Source: Acidobacteriota bacterium (GTDB lineage: Bacteria > Acidobacteriota > Vicinamibacteria > Vicinamibacterales > Fen-181). Taken from it: DNA of 16,005 nucleotides. The position numbers and the translations under genes are program-made. The stretch lies in contig PMKG01000206.1 of NCBI GenBank assembly GCA_003157675.1, positions 1 to 16,005 on the forward strand, read 5' to 3'. Of this stretch, positions 6,882 to 14,860 are shown piece by piece (positions within the stretch are counted from its first letter, which is position 1; each line of letters opens with the position of its first letter). Below the pieces are notes generated by a model that was given only the letters and a program-made list of their open reading frames with translations, did not search any database and was not told where the DNA came from.

Positions 6882-7756
6882 GCGGCTGGCTGGCGATCGT
6901 CAATCCGGCGGCTGGGCGGCGCGGCGAATCAGGCGCCGCCGTCCGCGTGCTGACCGGGCACTCCCGACTCGCGGCGGCGGTTGAAACGACGACGGCGCCG
7001 GGCCATGCCACCGAACTCGCGCGCGGCGCCTCCGAATTCCACGGCATCGTGGCGGTCGGGGGCGATGGCACGATCGCCGAGGTGCTGGCCGGCATGGACA
7101 TCGCCCGCCAGCGCCTCGCGGTGATCCCGGCCGGCCACGGCAATTGTCTCGCGCGCGATCTGGGCATTACCCGTCCCCAGGCCGCGGTCGCCGCGCTCGA
7201 GCGCGGTCACGCGCGGCCCATCGACCTGATGCAGGTCGACATCGGGTTCGGTGACGCCCGGACAGAACGCCGTTGGGCCGCGAGCACGGTGGCCGTGGGC
7301 TACGTCTGCGACGTCGTGAGAAACGGATTCCGCCTCTCGTGGCTCGGCCATCGCGCCTACGCGGCGGCGGCCGCCATCACGATCCCCCGGGCGCTCGGCG
7401 CGCGTGTCGCCCTGCTGGATGGCGCCGAGATGTTGCCTGGTCTGACCGGCATCGTGGTCAACAACACCGCGCACCTGGCCAACTTCCGCGCCTTCGCCGA
7501 TGCGAGATTCGACGACGGGCGGCTCGAGGTGATGGAGAACGCGGCGCGCTGGCCGCGGCAGATGCTGCACAACGGCGCCGTGCTGGCCCGAAGCCGCGCG
7601 TTCGGCGCGGCACGCGTGCGCCAGAGTCCTCGGGCGAAGGTGGACCTCGACGCGCCGGGCAGGCTGATGGTCGACGGCGAGATCCTCGAGGGTGTCACCC
7701 GCTTCACGGCGACCTGCCGTCGTTCCGCCGTGGCGTGCATCGTGGAAGTCCGGTGA
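6878..7756 (+). CDS. Diacylglycerol kinase-family lipid kinase (DagK/YegS-like)
   Basis: The protein has 292 residues and starts at the ATGA overlap with the preceding gene. Motifs in order: VNPAAGRR (8-15), the nucleotide-binding GGDGT at 61-65, and PAGHGNCLARDLG at 84-96. The C-terminal part keeps the beta-rich pattern of the DAGK_cat/YegS fold and ends with the usual DGE-type motif (MVDGEIL). Soluble members of this family phosphorylate diacylglycerol or related lipids at the inner membrane surface using ATP and Mg2+. A kinase between a CDP-alcohol transferase and a CDP-diglyceride synthase fits production of phosphatidate as precursor. Unlike many members, GGDGT is followed by IAEVLAG rather than a LNEV-type helix, a modest divergence. 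The substrate could also be another lipid alcohol. The gene ends with a TGATG overlap into the next. Confidence 0.93.
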   Translation: MSGWLAIVNPAAGRRGESGAAVRVLTGHSRLAAAVETTTAPGHATELARGASEFHGIVAVGGDGTIAEVLAGMDIARQRLAVIPAGHGNCLARDLGITRPQAAVAALERGHARPIDLMQVDIGFGDARTERRWAASTVAVGYVCDVVRNGFRLSWLGHRAYAAAAAITIPRALGARVALLDGAEMLPGLTGIVVNNTAHLANFRAFADARFDDGRLEVMENAARWPRQMLHNGAVLARSRAFGAARVRQSPRAKVDLDAPGRLMVDGEILEGVTRFTATCRRSAVACIVEVR

Positions 7757-8460
7757 TGCGCGATATTCTCGCCCTCACGCTGTCGGGTTTCGCGATCGGC
7801 GCCGTCATGATGGCGATCGGCGGCCGCCGGGTCGCGCCCGACGTCCGGCGCGGGCGCTGGATCAAGTTCGGTGTCTACTTCGTGATCGTGCACACCGTCC
7901 TCGCCGTGACGGCGGCAGGCCGCCCGTGGATTCGGGGGCTCGTGGCGATCGTCGTCATCGCCGGGGCGATCGAGCTGCGGGGCGCGACGAGGCGCATGCA
8001 GCGGGGAAGTCCGGCGGCCGTCTGGTCCGTGTACGCGTTGGTTGGAGGGCTCGCGCTCGTCAACTTCTGGCGAATGACGCCGGTGGCCGTGGCGTACCTC
8101 TACGTGGTGGTGGCGGTCTACGACGGCTTCAGCCAGGTGACGGGCCAGTGGTTCGGACGCTGGCCGCTCGCGCCCCGCATCAGCCCCGGCAAGACGGTGG
8201 AGGGCGTGACAGGCGGACTGACCGCGGCCTATCTGGCTGCCATGTGCCTCAGCGGCGCCGTGGATGCCGGTTTCGTCGGCCGCGTCGCCCTGGGTATTGG
8301 CACGGCGCTCGCCTGCCTCACCGGCGATCTCGCCGCCTCATGGGTCAAGCGCGCGAGCGGGATCAAGGACTACTCGAACATCCTGCCCGGCCACGGCGGC
8401 GTGCTCGACCGGTTCGACAGCTTCCTGGCCGCCGCCACCATCGTCGGCGCGTTCCTGTAG
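7756..8460 (+). CDS. CDP-diglyceride synthase (phosphatidate cytidylyltransferase family), short form
   Basis: The protein has 234 residues; ATG 7756 shares its A with the TGA of the kinase gene, and GGAAG lies just upstream. Residues 195-221 match the CDS family signature: Ser195, Lys198, Arg199, Lys204, Asp205, then GHGG at 212-215 and Asp218-Arg219-x-Asp221. Upstream, VYDGFSQ and APRISPGKTVEG (139-150) correspond to the nucleotide-binding region. About seven hydrophobic helices are visible. The enzyme makes CDP-diacylglycerol from CTP and phosphatidate. It is shorter than typical CdsA (about 270-300 residues), and its operon partners differ from the usual isoprenoid/outer-membrane context of housekeeping cdsA, so it may be a second, dedicated copy. 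That cannot be confirmed without the genome. It would supply CDP-diacylglycerol to the transferase at 6300. Confidence 0.93.
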   Translation: MRDILALTLSGFAIGAVMMAIGGRRVAPDVRRGRWIKFGVYFVIVHTVLAVTAAGRPWIRGLVAIVVIAGAIELRGATRRMQRGSPAAVWSVYALVGGLALVNFWRMTPVAVAYLYVVVAVYDGFSQVTGQWFGRWPLAPRISPGKTVEGVTGGLTAAYLAAMCLSGAVDAGFVGRVALGIGTALACLTGDLAASWVKRASGIKDYSNILPGHGGVLDRFDSFLAAATIVGAFL

Positions 8461-8487
8461 GCTCGCGCGCTCGGTGCGGCCGAAGCC

Positions 8488-9213
8488 TCAGCGCCGCAGC
8501 AAGTCCAACAGGCCGCGGGCCGACGTGATGCCCAGGTGACGGTCTTGGTAGCTGAGCGCGGACTCGCCGGAAGGACCGCTCGCAGCGCGGGCCGCCTCGG
8601 CGGCCTCGAGCTGCCGCTTCCGTTCTTCGAGATCGGCGATCTCCCGGCCCCGCGCGACGTCGAGGCCCCCACCGCCGATGAACTCGACAATGCGCCTGAG
8701 TTCGTCGTGGTCGAACCAGGTGCCGTGTGCCTTGCACACGTCGACAATCACGCCCGAGCAGCGCGCGAAGTTCATCCGGTTCATCAGCTTGCGGCAGTGC
8801 GGGCAGGGCACGTAGCGCACGAGCTCGGCCGTGCCTCCGGCGCCAGCTTTCGGAAGTTCGACGGCCATTCCGAGCACGGCCGACTGGTGTTCGCGGTCGG
8901 CGCAGATCTGTTCGAAGGCCGACGTGTCCGCCCAGATCCCCCCGCAGCGCGGGCACTCGGAGAGCCCCGCGCCCCCGATGATCACGGCGTTCATCTCCAC
9001 GCGACAGCGGGGGCAGGAACGAGAGGAAGCGGTGCTTTCGGCCCGTTCCGCCCTGGCGCCGCAATGCGAACAGAACTTCGCGCCGATAAAGATCGTGCCG
9101 AAGCAGGAGGGGCAGGCCACCGTCGCCAGCGGCGTCCCGCAGTGGTCGCAGCGGGTCGTCTCGGTGGAGGCGGGCGCACCGCACATCGGGCACTTGAGTG
9201 TGTCGGTCGGCAT
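8488..9213 (-). CDS. Multi-zinc-ribbon protein (two short ribbons plus two zf-TFIIB-like domains)
   Basis: The protein has 241 residues from ATG 9213; an in-frame GTG at 9219 adds two residues and neither has a strong ribosome-binding site. Four cysteine clusters are visible: Cys8/11/22/25; Cys34/37/48/51; Cys67/70/87/90, with CPRCGGIWAD typical of zf-TFIIB; and Cys137/140/160 with His163, ending KAHGTWFDHDELRRI, a second zf-TFIIB-like unit. Residues 188-212 are charged and probably coiled coil, and the C-terminus is short and polar. No signal peptide or membrane helix is seen, so it is probably cytoplasmic, binding nucleic acid or protein. It is divergent from the SPFH gene at 9344. SPFH proteins of the YdjI type often carry a zinc ribbon themselves, so the pair may be a split version of that system. 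The exact function is unknown. Confidence 0.88.
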   Translation of the reverse strand: MPTDTLKCPMCGAPASTETTRCDHCGTPLATVACPSCFGTIFIGAKFCSHCGARAERAESTASSRSCPRCRVEMNAVIIGGAGLSECPRCGGIWADTSAFEQICADREHQSAVLGMAVELPKAGAGGTAELVRYVPCPHCRKLMNRMNFARCSGVIVDVCKAHGTWFDHDELRRIVEFIGGGGLDVARGREIADLEERKRQLEAAEAARAASGPSGESALSYQDRHLGITSARGLLDLLRR

Positions 9214-9286
9214 GGTCACCGCCGGTTCGGATCTCGGGTCTGCCGTCGCGGCGTCCGCCTTCCGGGCGGCGGCTGCGGGCTGTGAT

Positions 9287-9292
9287 TATACT
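9287..9292 (+). promoter_or_regulatory. Probable -10 element (TATACT) for the SPFH gene
   Basis: TATACT at 9287-9292 lies in an otherwise very GC-rich 130-base divergent gap, 51 bases before the SPFH start. No consensus -35 is visible at 16-18 bases. The same octamer, TATACTTC, occurs upstream of the cysteine-synthase-family gene on the minus strand (15879-15886), which supports it being a real promoter feature of this genome. Confidence 0.4.
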
Positions 9293-9343
9293 TCGCGCGA
9301 TCGCTCCATGGCAGGATGAGCGGTGCGAAGGGAGGGCATCGAT

Positions 9344-10378
9344 ATGGGGCTCGTGGACTATTTGAAGACGCAGTTCCTGGAGATCATCCAGTGGGAGGAC
9401 GACGCCCGCGACACCATCTCCTTCCGCTTCCCCGACCTGAACAAGGAGATCAAGCGCGGGGCGCAGCTCATCGTGCGCGAGTCGCAGGTGGCCCAGTTCG
9501 TCTATCTCGGGCAGTTCGGCGACACCTTCCGCCCCGGCACGTGGACGCTCACCACCGACAACATCCCCGTCCTCTCGACGCTGCGGGGCTGGAAGTACGG
9601 CTTCGAGTCCCCGTTCAAAGCCGACGTCTACTTCGTCAGCACGCGGCTGTTCACGGGCAACAAGTGGGGCACGGCGAACCCGGTGATGATGCGCGACCCG
9701 GATCTCGGCGTCGTCCGCGTGCGCGCCTACGGGACGTACGATTTCCGCGTGGTGGATCCGAAGCTGTTCCTCAAGGAAGTTGCCGGGACCGACGATCACT
9801 TCCGTGTGGATGAGTTCTCCGACGCCATGCGGTCCCGGATCGTCAGCGTCTTCAGCGACGCGCTGGCCTCGGCGGGCGTGCCGGTGTTCGACGTGTCTTC
9901 GCGCTACCAGGAACTGGGCGAGGCGTTGCTGCCGCTCATCAATCCCCAGGTGCGTTCGAAGTACGGCATCGAGTTCCCGAGCTTCATTGTCGAGAACGTC
10001 TCGGTCCCGCAGGAGGTCGAACAGGCGGTGGATCGGCGCACCAGCATGTCGGTCGTCGGCAGCCTGAACGACTACGTGAAGTTTCAGATGGCCGAGAGCA
10101 TGACCAGCGCCGGGGGCGGCAGTGCGGCGGGGGCGGCCGCGCAGCTCGGCGCCGGGCTGGCGATGGGCCAGCAGATCGCGCAGGCCCTCGGCGCGGGAGG
10201 CCCGGCACCCGCGGCCGGGTTGCCGGAGCTTCTGACGCCGGCCGATGCCGCCAGGGCGATGGGCGTCACCGAGAGCGACGTCCTGGGCGCGCTCGCCGAC
10301 GGCTCGCTCAAGGGCAAGAAGATCGGCGCGGCCTGGCGCATTCCGCGGCCGGCGCTCGAGCAGTTTCTGAAGAGCTGA
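9344..10378 (+). CDS. YdjI-like SPFH-domain protein with C-terminal excisionase-type helix-turn-helix
   Basis: The protein has 344 residues; ATG 9344 is preceded by GGGAGGG at about seven bases, favouring it over a GTG at 9323. Residues 1-250 follow the prokaryotic YdjI-type SPFH family closely: a start MGLVDYLKTQFLEIIQW, KRGAQLIVRESQVAQFVYLG (38-57), RGWKYGFESPFKADVYFV (81-98), NPVMMRDPDLGVVRVRAYGT (112-131) and DRRTSMSVVG (230-239). An Ala/Gly-rich hinge (256-293) follows. Residues 296-343, LLTPADAARAMGVTE through WRIPRPALEQFL, match an excisionase/MerR-like helix-turn-helix (HTH_17). Family knowledge: these SPFH proteins form membrane-associated oligomers and in Bacillus are linked to PspA-type membrane stress. 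The usual C-terminal zinc ribbon is absent, while a zinc-ribbon gene is divergent next door. The helix-turn-helix may bind DNA or may be reused for protein contacts. Confidence 0.93.
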   Translation: MGLVDYLKTQFLEIIQWEDDARDTISFRFPDLNKEIKRGAQLIVRESQVAQFVYLGQFGDTFRPGTWTLTTDNIPVLSTLRGWKYGFESPFKADVYFVSTRLFTGNKWGTANPVMMRDPDLGVVRVRAYGTYDFRVVDPKLFLKEVAGTDDHFRVDEFSDAMRSRIVSVFSDALASAGVPVFDVSSRYQELGEALLPLINPQVRSKYGIEFPSFIVENVSVPQEVEQAVDRRTSMSVVGSLNDYVKFQMAESMTSAGGGSAAGAAAQLGAGLAMGQQIAQALGAGGPAPAAGLPELLTPADAARAMGVTESDVLGALADGSLKGKKIGAAWRIPRPALEQFLKS

Positions 10379-10385
10379 GGCCCGC

Positions 10386-12053
10386 CTACAGGCACCCCAG
10401 CTTCGACTTGAGCGCCGCCGCCGCGAGGCCGCCGACGTCGGGGACGAACTTGGGATCGGCCGTCGTTCCCTTGACCTGGAATGGCACCGTTATCCCTCCC
10501 TGGCAGCCGGCGCCAGCGGCCTGCACCACACCCTTCAAGCCGCCGGACTTGAGGCCCGAGAGCCCGCCTGACAACAGACCGGCCAGGCCGCCCGACGTCG
10601 CCGGCTGGACATTGGTCCCGGCAGGAGCCGCGGGGGTCGCGGGCGCCGACGTGGACTTCATGAGCTGCGCCACCATCTTGAAGTTCAGGCCGTTCCGCGC
10701 ATCGATGGTCCCCGCGCCGGTCAGGCTGCCGAGCCCGGCCACCACGGCCAGGAAATTGGCGGCCTCGATGCCGTTAGGCGCGACGCGGAGCTCCGTCGTC
10801 AACTTCTCGATGTCGAGATCCTTGCCGGTCTTGATGCCAGCCAGCGACGCCACGGCCGACATCTTCGATCCCAGGTCGAATCCTGCCAGCCTCGCGTTGA
10901 CCACGCCGACGGTTCCGGTGGTGACCAGCTTGTTGACGGGGCCGGCGATCTGAAGATCGGCGTTCAGCGTGCCCGCCTGGAGCGACGACCCCTTGGGCAG
11001 CGTGAGGTTGAGCGCCGGGAGGAAGGCCTGCAGGTCGCTTGCGGGCATGTCGCTGGCGCGCATCCTGACCTGGACGAGCGTGGGTTCAGCGGCCGTGTTG
11101 AAGGTGCCGCTCAGGTGCGCCGCGGCCTTGCCGATCGTGAGCACCGACGGGTTGAGCACGCCCACGCTGCTCTTGAGGTTGTATGTCGTGTCGAAGTTCA
11201 CCGTGACCGGGACACGGGCGGGCGATCCGCCGGCCACGAGCAGGGCCTTCGACAGCGTGGCCGTGCCCTCGACCGCGGCTTCGCCTCCCCGCGACTCGCG
11301 CGCACTGTCGAGATCGACAATGCCGCCGAGGCCGGCCGACCCGTCGAGGAAGCCCGTGGTCGCCAGGTTCAACGACTTGACGACGAGCGTCGCGCTCATG
11401 GGGGTCAGCGACGTGTCGGTCCGGTCCAGGGGGCCGGCGCGACCATCGAGCGTGAGCTTGCCGCCGGACGGCAGGTCCGCGCCGAGGGTCACCGGGAACG
11501 CGGAGGTCATCGACACCTCGGACGCCGTCAGCGTGACGTGTTCGTAGGTGCTGCGCCTCTCGGACCCCTTCCCGGCGACGATGATGCGCCCGTTGACGAG
11601 CTCGATCTTCTTGATCGAGAAGTCCGGGGCCGCCTGGGTCTGCGCGGTGTTCGGCTTCCCGCCGAGGATCGCCAACGAGGCGAAATTCCACTGTCCGGAG
11701 GGCATGCGCATGAGCATGACCTCCGGGGAGTCAATCGTCACCCCGGTCACCTTCAGCGATCTCGAGAATATGAGCGGGAGGATTTCGACGCCGACCTTCA
11801 GCGACCTGGCCGTGAGGAACGGCGACTCGCTGAACGCGGGGTCGTCGCCGATCGCGAGATCATCGGCCGAGAGCGACCCGCTGAAGAGTGAGAGACTGAG
11901 GCGGCCCAGGTGCACGCTGCGCCCGAGGGCGGCCGAAGCCTTCTCCTCGATGGTCGGCCTGAAGGTGTCGACGGAAATCAGGAACGGGGCGATGGCGAGC
12001 AGGACGACCAGGACGCCGATCACGATCAATGCGATGCGCAGGATCCGACGCAT
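10386..12053 (-). CDS. AsmA-family envelope protein
   Basis: The protein has 555 residues. The frame is open further upstream, but ATG 12053 is preceded by GGAGG and gives an N-terminal anchor (MRRILRIALIVIGVLVVLLA). The start DTFRPTIEEKASAALGRSVH (29-48) and the repeated beta-strand pattern with LKVTGVTIDSPEVMLMR are typical of AsmA N-domains; the C-terminal TVPFQVKGTTADPKFVPDVG (522-541) is the AsmA_2 ending. A low-complexity linker (467-515) has Ala/Pro followed by repeated SGGL units. Two cysteines, Cys517 and Cys554, flank the last domain. AsmA-like proteins span the periplasm and are implicated in lipid transport and outer-membrane homeostasis. It converges with the SPFH gene (7-base gap) and is divergent from the phosphatase gene at 12293. 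Family call firm, cargo unknown. Confidence 0.92.
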   Translation of the reverse strand: MRRILRIALIVIGVLVVLLAIAPFLISVDTFRPTIEEKASAALGRSVHLGRLSLSLFSGSLSADDLAIGDDPAFSESPFLTARSLKVGVEILPLIFSRSLKVTGVTIDSPEVMLMRMPSGQWNFASLAILGGKPNTAQTQAAPDFSIKKIELVNGRIIVAGKGSERRSTYEHVTLTASEVSMTSAFPVTLGADLPSGGKLTLDGRAGPLDRTDTSLTPMSATLVVKSLNLATTGFLDGSAGLGGIVDLDSARESRGGEAAVEGTATLSKALLVAGGSPARVPVTVNFDTTYNLKSSVGVLNPSVLTIGKAAAHLSGTFNTAAEPTLVQVRMRASDMPASDLQAFLPALNLTLPKGSSLQAGTLNADLQIAGPVNKLVTTGTVGVVNARLAGFDLGSKMSAVASLAGIKTGKDLDIEKLTTELRVAPNGIEAANFLAVVAGLGSLTGAGTIDARNGLNFKMVAQLMKSTSAPATPAAPAGTNVQPATSGGLAGLLSGGLSGLKSGGLKGVVQAAGAGCQGGITVPFQVKGTTADPKFVPDVGGLAAAALKSKLGCL

Positions 12054-12292
12054 GATGGCCTCCGTTCCAGGAAAGTCTACCCGTTTCCGATGGCAATATG
12101 GCCGTCGATCCAGTGAGCGAAATTCGCCCAGACCTTCCGCCGCGCGCGTCGGCGGCCAGCGCCCGCCGCACGCGCGCCGGGCCCGCGTGCCGCGAGCAGA
12201 CAACCGATGGGATCCTGCGGCGCCGTGATAGCATGTCCCGGCGTCTTCCGTAGTGGTACATCTGTGCGCCCTCGGGACACCGGTCACCTGCG
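12054..12292. promoter_or_regulatory. Divergent intergenic region between AsmA and phosphatase genes
   Basis: This 239-base gap must hold the 5' regions of both flanking genes. The AsmA ribosome-binding site (GGAGG, minus strand) is at 12058-12062. On the plus side no Shine-Dalgarno is visible before ATG 12293. An inverted repeat GCACGCG (12168-12174) and CGCGTGC (12184-12190) sits near the middle and could be an operator, although such stems arise easily at this GC content. No convincing -35/-10 pair was found. Confidence 0.4.
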
Positions 12293-14860
12293 ATGTTCGC
12301 CACGGGTCATCCCCCTCGCTGGCTTCTCCTCCTCCTCGCGCTGGCGCTGAGCGCAGTCACCACGCTGGCGAGCGTGCTGTGGATGGTCGCCATCCGGCCC
12401 CAGGGTCCGGACGCGAACGTCGAGCTGGGCTTCAGCAACACCTACGACGCGGTCGTGCGGGCCGAGAGGGTGGATGCCGTGTCGCCCGACAGCCCGGCGA
12501 TGCGGGCGGGCTTGCGGGCCGGCGACCGGATCAGGGCCGTCGACGGCGAGCCGCTCGACGACGCGTCCGCAATCACCATGGCCTGGAGCCGTTACCGCCC
12601 GGGTGAGGTCGTCTCTCTGACCGTCGTGCGCGACGGTCAGGCGGCCCCAATCGAGCTGCGAGCCACGTTCCGCTACAAGGCGCCCGCTGTTCCGGCCAAC
12701 TTCGTCGCGCGGCAGGTCCACGACCTGTTTCCCGTGCCGTTCGTCATCGTCGGCCTGGCCGTGCTGTTCCTGCGGGTCGAAGATCGCAACGTCTGGCTGC
12801 TGGCGCTGCTGTTCGCCTGCATGGTGCAGACGCCGGGCGTTCCCAACGGCTACCAGATGTTCGACCCGCGGCTGCGCGCGTTCGCGCTCGCCGACTCCTC
12901 GATCTCGATAGGCCTGGTGGGTCCGATCTTCTATTTCTTCTTCGCGGTGTTTCCCGAACGCTCTCCGCTCGATCGGCGGTGGCCCTCACTGAAGTGGGCG
13001 GCCGTTGTGGCCGGACTCCTCCTCGCCCTGCCCGGCCTCGGGTCCGGTGGCCTGCGGGTGCCGCAGTCCGTGGCTCGCGTGGCCGGCGAGGCCATCTCGT
13101 CGGGACTCCCGATCGTGTTCGTCATCGTTTGCTTCGCGCTCGGTCTTGCGGCGCTGACCGCGAACTTCGCGAGCACGAGGGACGTCGAGGCCCGACGCAA
13201 GATACGGGTCATCTTCTGGGGCACGGTCGTGGGAGTGGTGCCGGGGCTCGCGAACCTGTCCCTCACCAACTTCACGAGCTTCCGGATGCCGGCGGCGGTG
13301 GCGATGCTCGTGCCGGCCGTCGCGCTCGTCCTGCCGGTCTCGTTCGCCTACGCCGTTGTCAGGCACCGGGTCCTCGAGATCCCGGTGCTGATCAGGAGGA
13401 GCGCGCGCTACCTGCTGGTGCAGCGCGGGTTCATGCTTCTCGTCTCGATCCTCAGCATCGGCCTCGCGGTGCTCTTCGCGTCGTGGTTCACGCGCTACAT
13501 GCCCTCGCTCGACCGGACGTCGGCTGTCCTGCTCGGCGCGGTGTTCGGCACCGCGCTCCTGTGGGGCGGGCTGAACGTTCACCGCCGCGTCAGCGAGCGG
13601 ATCGACCGCGCGTTCTTCCGGACCGCGTATGACGCGAGGGTGATCCTCGAAGACCTGGCCGAGCGGCTGCGCGCGGCGGACGATCGCAGCGAGATCGCGA
13701 CGCTCCTCGAGCGGCACCTGCTGGACGCGCTGCAGCCGACCGGCCTCGTGGTCCACCTCGACGACGGAACGGGAGTGCTGCGCACCGACGCTCCCGGCCT
13801 GTCCGCTCCGTTGCGGAGCCTGGACCGAGAATCTCCCGTGCTGGCGCTGGTTTCCGGACACGCCCTGCCGATCGATCTCGCCTCGACCGACGGGGAGATG
13901 GTCCGAGACGCCGTGGCGCCCCTCGTGATGCCCGGCGCGGAGTGCCTGGTGCCGATGGCCGGGCGCGGCGGCCGGTTCGTGGGGCTCATCGCCCTCGGGC
14001 CCCGGCGCTCTGAGGAGCCGTACGCCGGCGAAGATCTCCGCCTGCTCGCGTCGGTGGCGGCCCAGGCGGCGACCGCGCTCGAGAACATCCGCCTCGCCGA
14101 GGACATCGCCCGGCGCATGGAGACGGAGCGGCGCGCGGCCCACGAGATGGACATCGCCCGGCAGGTGCAGGCGCGGCTGCTCCCCGACGCGCCGCCGCCG
14201 CTTGCCACGCTCGACTGCGCCGCGCGTTGCGTGCAGGCGCGGGATGTCGGCGGCGACGGGTACGACTTCATCGACCTGGGGCCCGGGCGGGTGGGCTTCG
14301 TGCTGGCCGACGTGTCGGGGAAGGGGATTCACGCGGCGCTGCTCATGGCCAACCTGCAGGCGCACCTGCGCAGCCAGAGCGGCATCGCGCCGCTCGACCC
14401 GGTCCGGGTGCTCTCGGAGGTCAACCGCCTGCTGTTCGGCTCGACGGCGACCGAGCACTACGCCACCGTCTTCCTCGGCGTCTACGACGATGAGACGCGC
14501 CGGCTGCGGTACGTGAACGGAGGCCTCAACCCGCCGGTGCTGTTGCCGGGCCGCGCGGATGCGGCCCCGGTACGGCTGTCGCCGACGGCGCCCGCCGTCG
14601 GCCTGTTCGAGGCGTGGGAAGGCACCTTCGGCGAGATCGTGATGGAACCCGGGGACGTGCTCGCGCTGTTCAGCGACGGGGTGACCGAGGCGATGCACGG
14701 GGAGGACGAGTTCGGCGAGGCGCGCTTCATCGAGGAACTCGCCGCGTGCCGCGGCCGGTCCGCGGCCGGGATCGTCGAGACGATCCTGACGAGCGTGCAG
14801 GCCTTCAGCGCCGGCACGCAGTACGACGACCTGACGCTGGTGGTCGCGCGGGCGCGGTGA
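12293..14860 (+). CDS. PDZ-membrane-GAF-SpoIIE (PP2C-type) Ser/Thr phosphatase
   Basis: The protein has 855 residues. Order: TM1 (about 9-33), PDZ domain (about 50-125; DAVSPDSPAMRAGLRAGDRI), a block of about seven or eight membrane helices (about 146-425) with a loop FAVFPERSPLDRRWP, a GAF domain (about 447-600), a coiled linker ending EMDIARQVQARLLPD (618-632), and a SpoIIE/RsbU-type phosphatase (about 640-853). Metal-binding acids are in place: Asp655 (GGDGYDF), Asp673 (LADVSGKG), Asp795 (FSDG) and Asp845/846 (QYDDL). Family knowledge: these enzymes dephosphorylate anti-sigma-factor antagonists in partner-switching cascades. No antagonist or anti-sigma gene is in the window, so targets lie elsewhere. 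The PDZ follows TM1 and is probably extracytoplasmic, sensing envelope proteins. The start has no obvious ribosome-binding site. Confidence 0.93.
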   Translation: MFATGHPPRWLLLLLALALSAVTTLASVLWMVAIRPQGPDANVELGFSNTYDAVVRAERVDAVSPDSPAMRAGLRAGDRIRAVDGEPLDDASAITMAWSRYRPGEVVSLTVVRDGQAAPIELRATFRYKAPAVPANFVARQVHDLFPVPFVIVGLAVLFLRVEDRNVWLLALLFACMVQTPGVPNGYQMFDPRLRAFALADSSISIGLVGPIFYFFFAVFPERSPLDRRWPSLKWAAVVAGLLLALPGLGSGGLRVPQSVARVAGEAISSGLPIVFVIVCFALGLAALTANFASTRDVEARRKIRVIFWGTVVGVVPGLANLSLTNFTSFRMPAAVAMLVPAVALVLPVSFAYAVVRHRVLEIPVLIRRSARYLLVQRGFMLLVSILSIGLAVLFASWFTRYMPSLDRTSAVLLGAVFGTALLWGGLNVHRRVSERIDRAFFRTAYDARVILEDLAERLRAADDRSEIATLLERHLLDALQPTGLVVHLDDGTGVLRTDAPGLSAPLRSLDRESPVLALVSGHALPIDLASTDGEMVRDAVAPLVMPGAECLVPMAGRGGRFVGLIALGPRRSEEPYAGEDLRLLASVAAQAATALENIRLAEDIARRMETERRAAHEMDIARQVQARLLPDAPPPLATLDCAARCVQARDVGGDGYDFIDLGPGRVGFVLADVSGKGIHAALLMANLQAHLRSQSGIAPLDPVRVLSEVNRLLFGSTATEHYATVFLGVYDDETRRLRYVNGGLNPPVLLPGRADAAPVRLSPTAPAVGLFEAWEGTFGEIVMEPGDVLALFSDGVTEAMHGEDEFGEARFIEELAACRGRSAAGIVETILTSVQAFSAGTQYDDLTLVVARAR

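Noticed and set aside
8461..8487. GC-rich stem between the CDP-diglyceride synthase and zinc-ribbon genes as a terminator
   Set aside because: Only short broken pairings (GGCT/AGCC and CGG/CCG) with no T-run, so not strong enough to call.
8363..9799. Minus-strand open frame of 478 codons across the zinc-ribbon and SPFH genes
   Set aside because: It overlaps two well-supported genes in other frames and shows no coherent domain of its own.
12168..12190. Seven-bp inverted repeat as a terminator or operator
   Set aside because: No T-run and low information in very GC-rich DNA; it is mentioned only as a possible operator in the divergent gap.
12986..14698. Minus-strand open frame of 570 codons antisense to the phosphatase gene
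   Set aside because: Composition is Arg/His/Glu-rich with no recognisable domain, while the plus strand has five clear domains.
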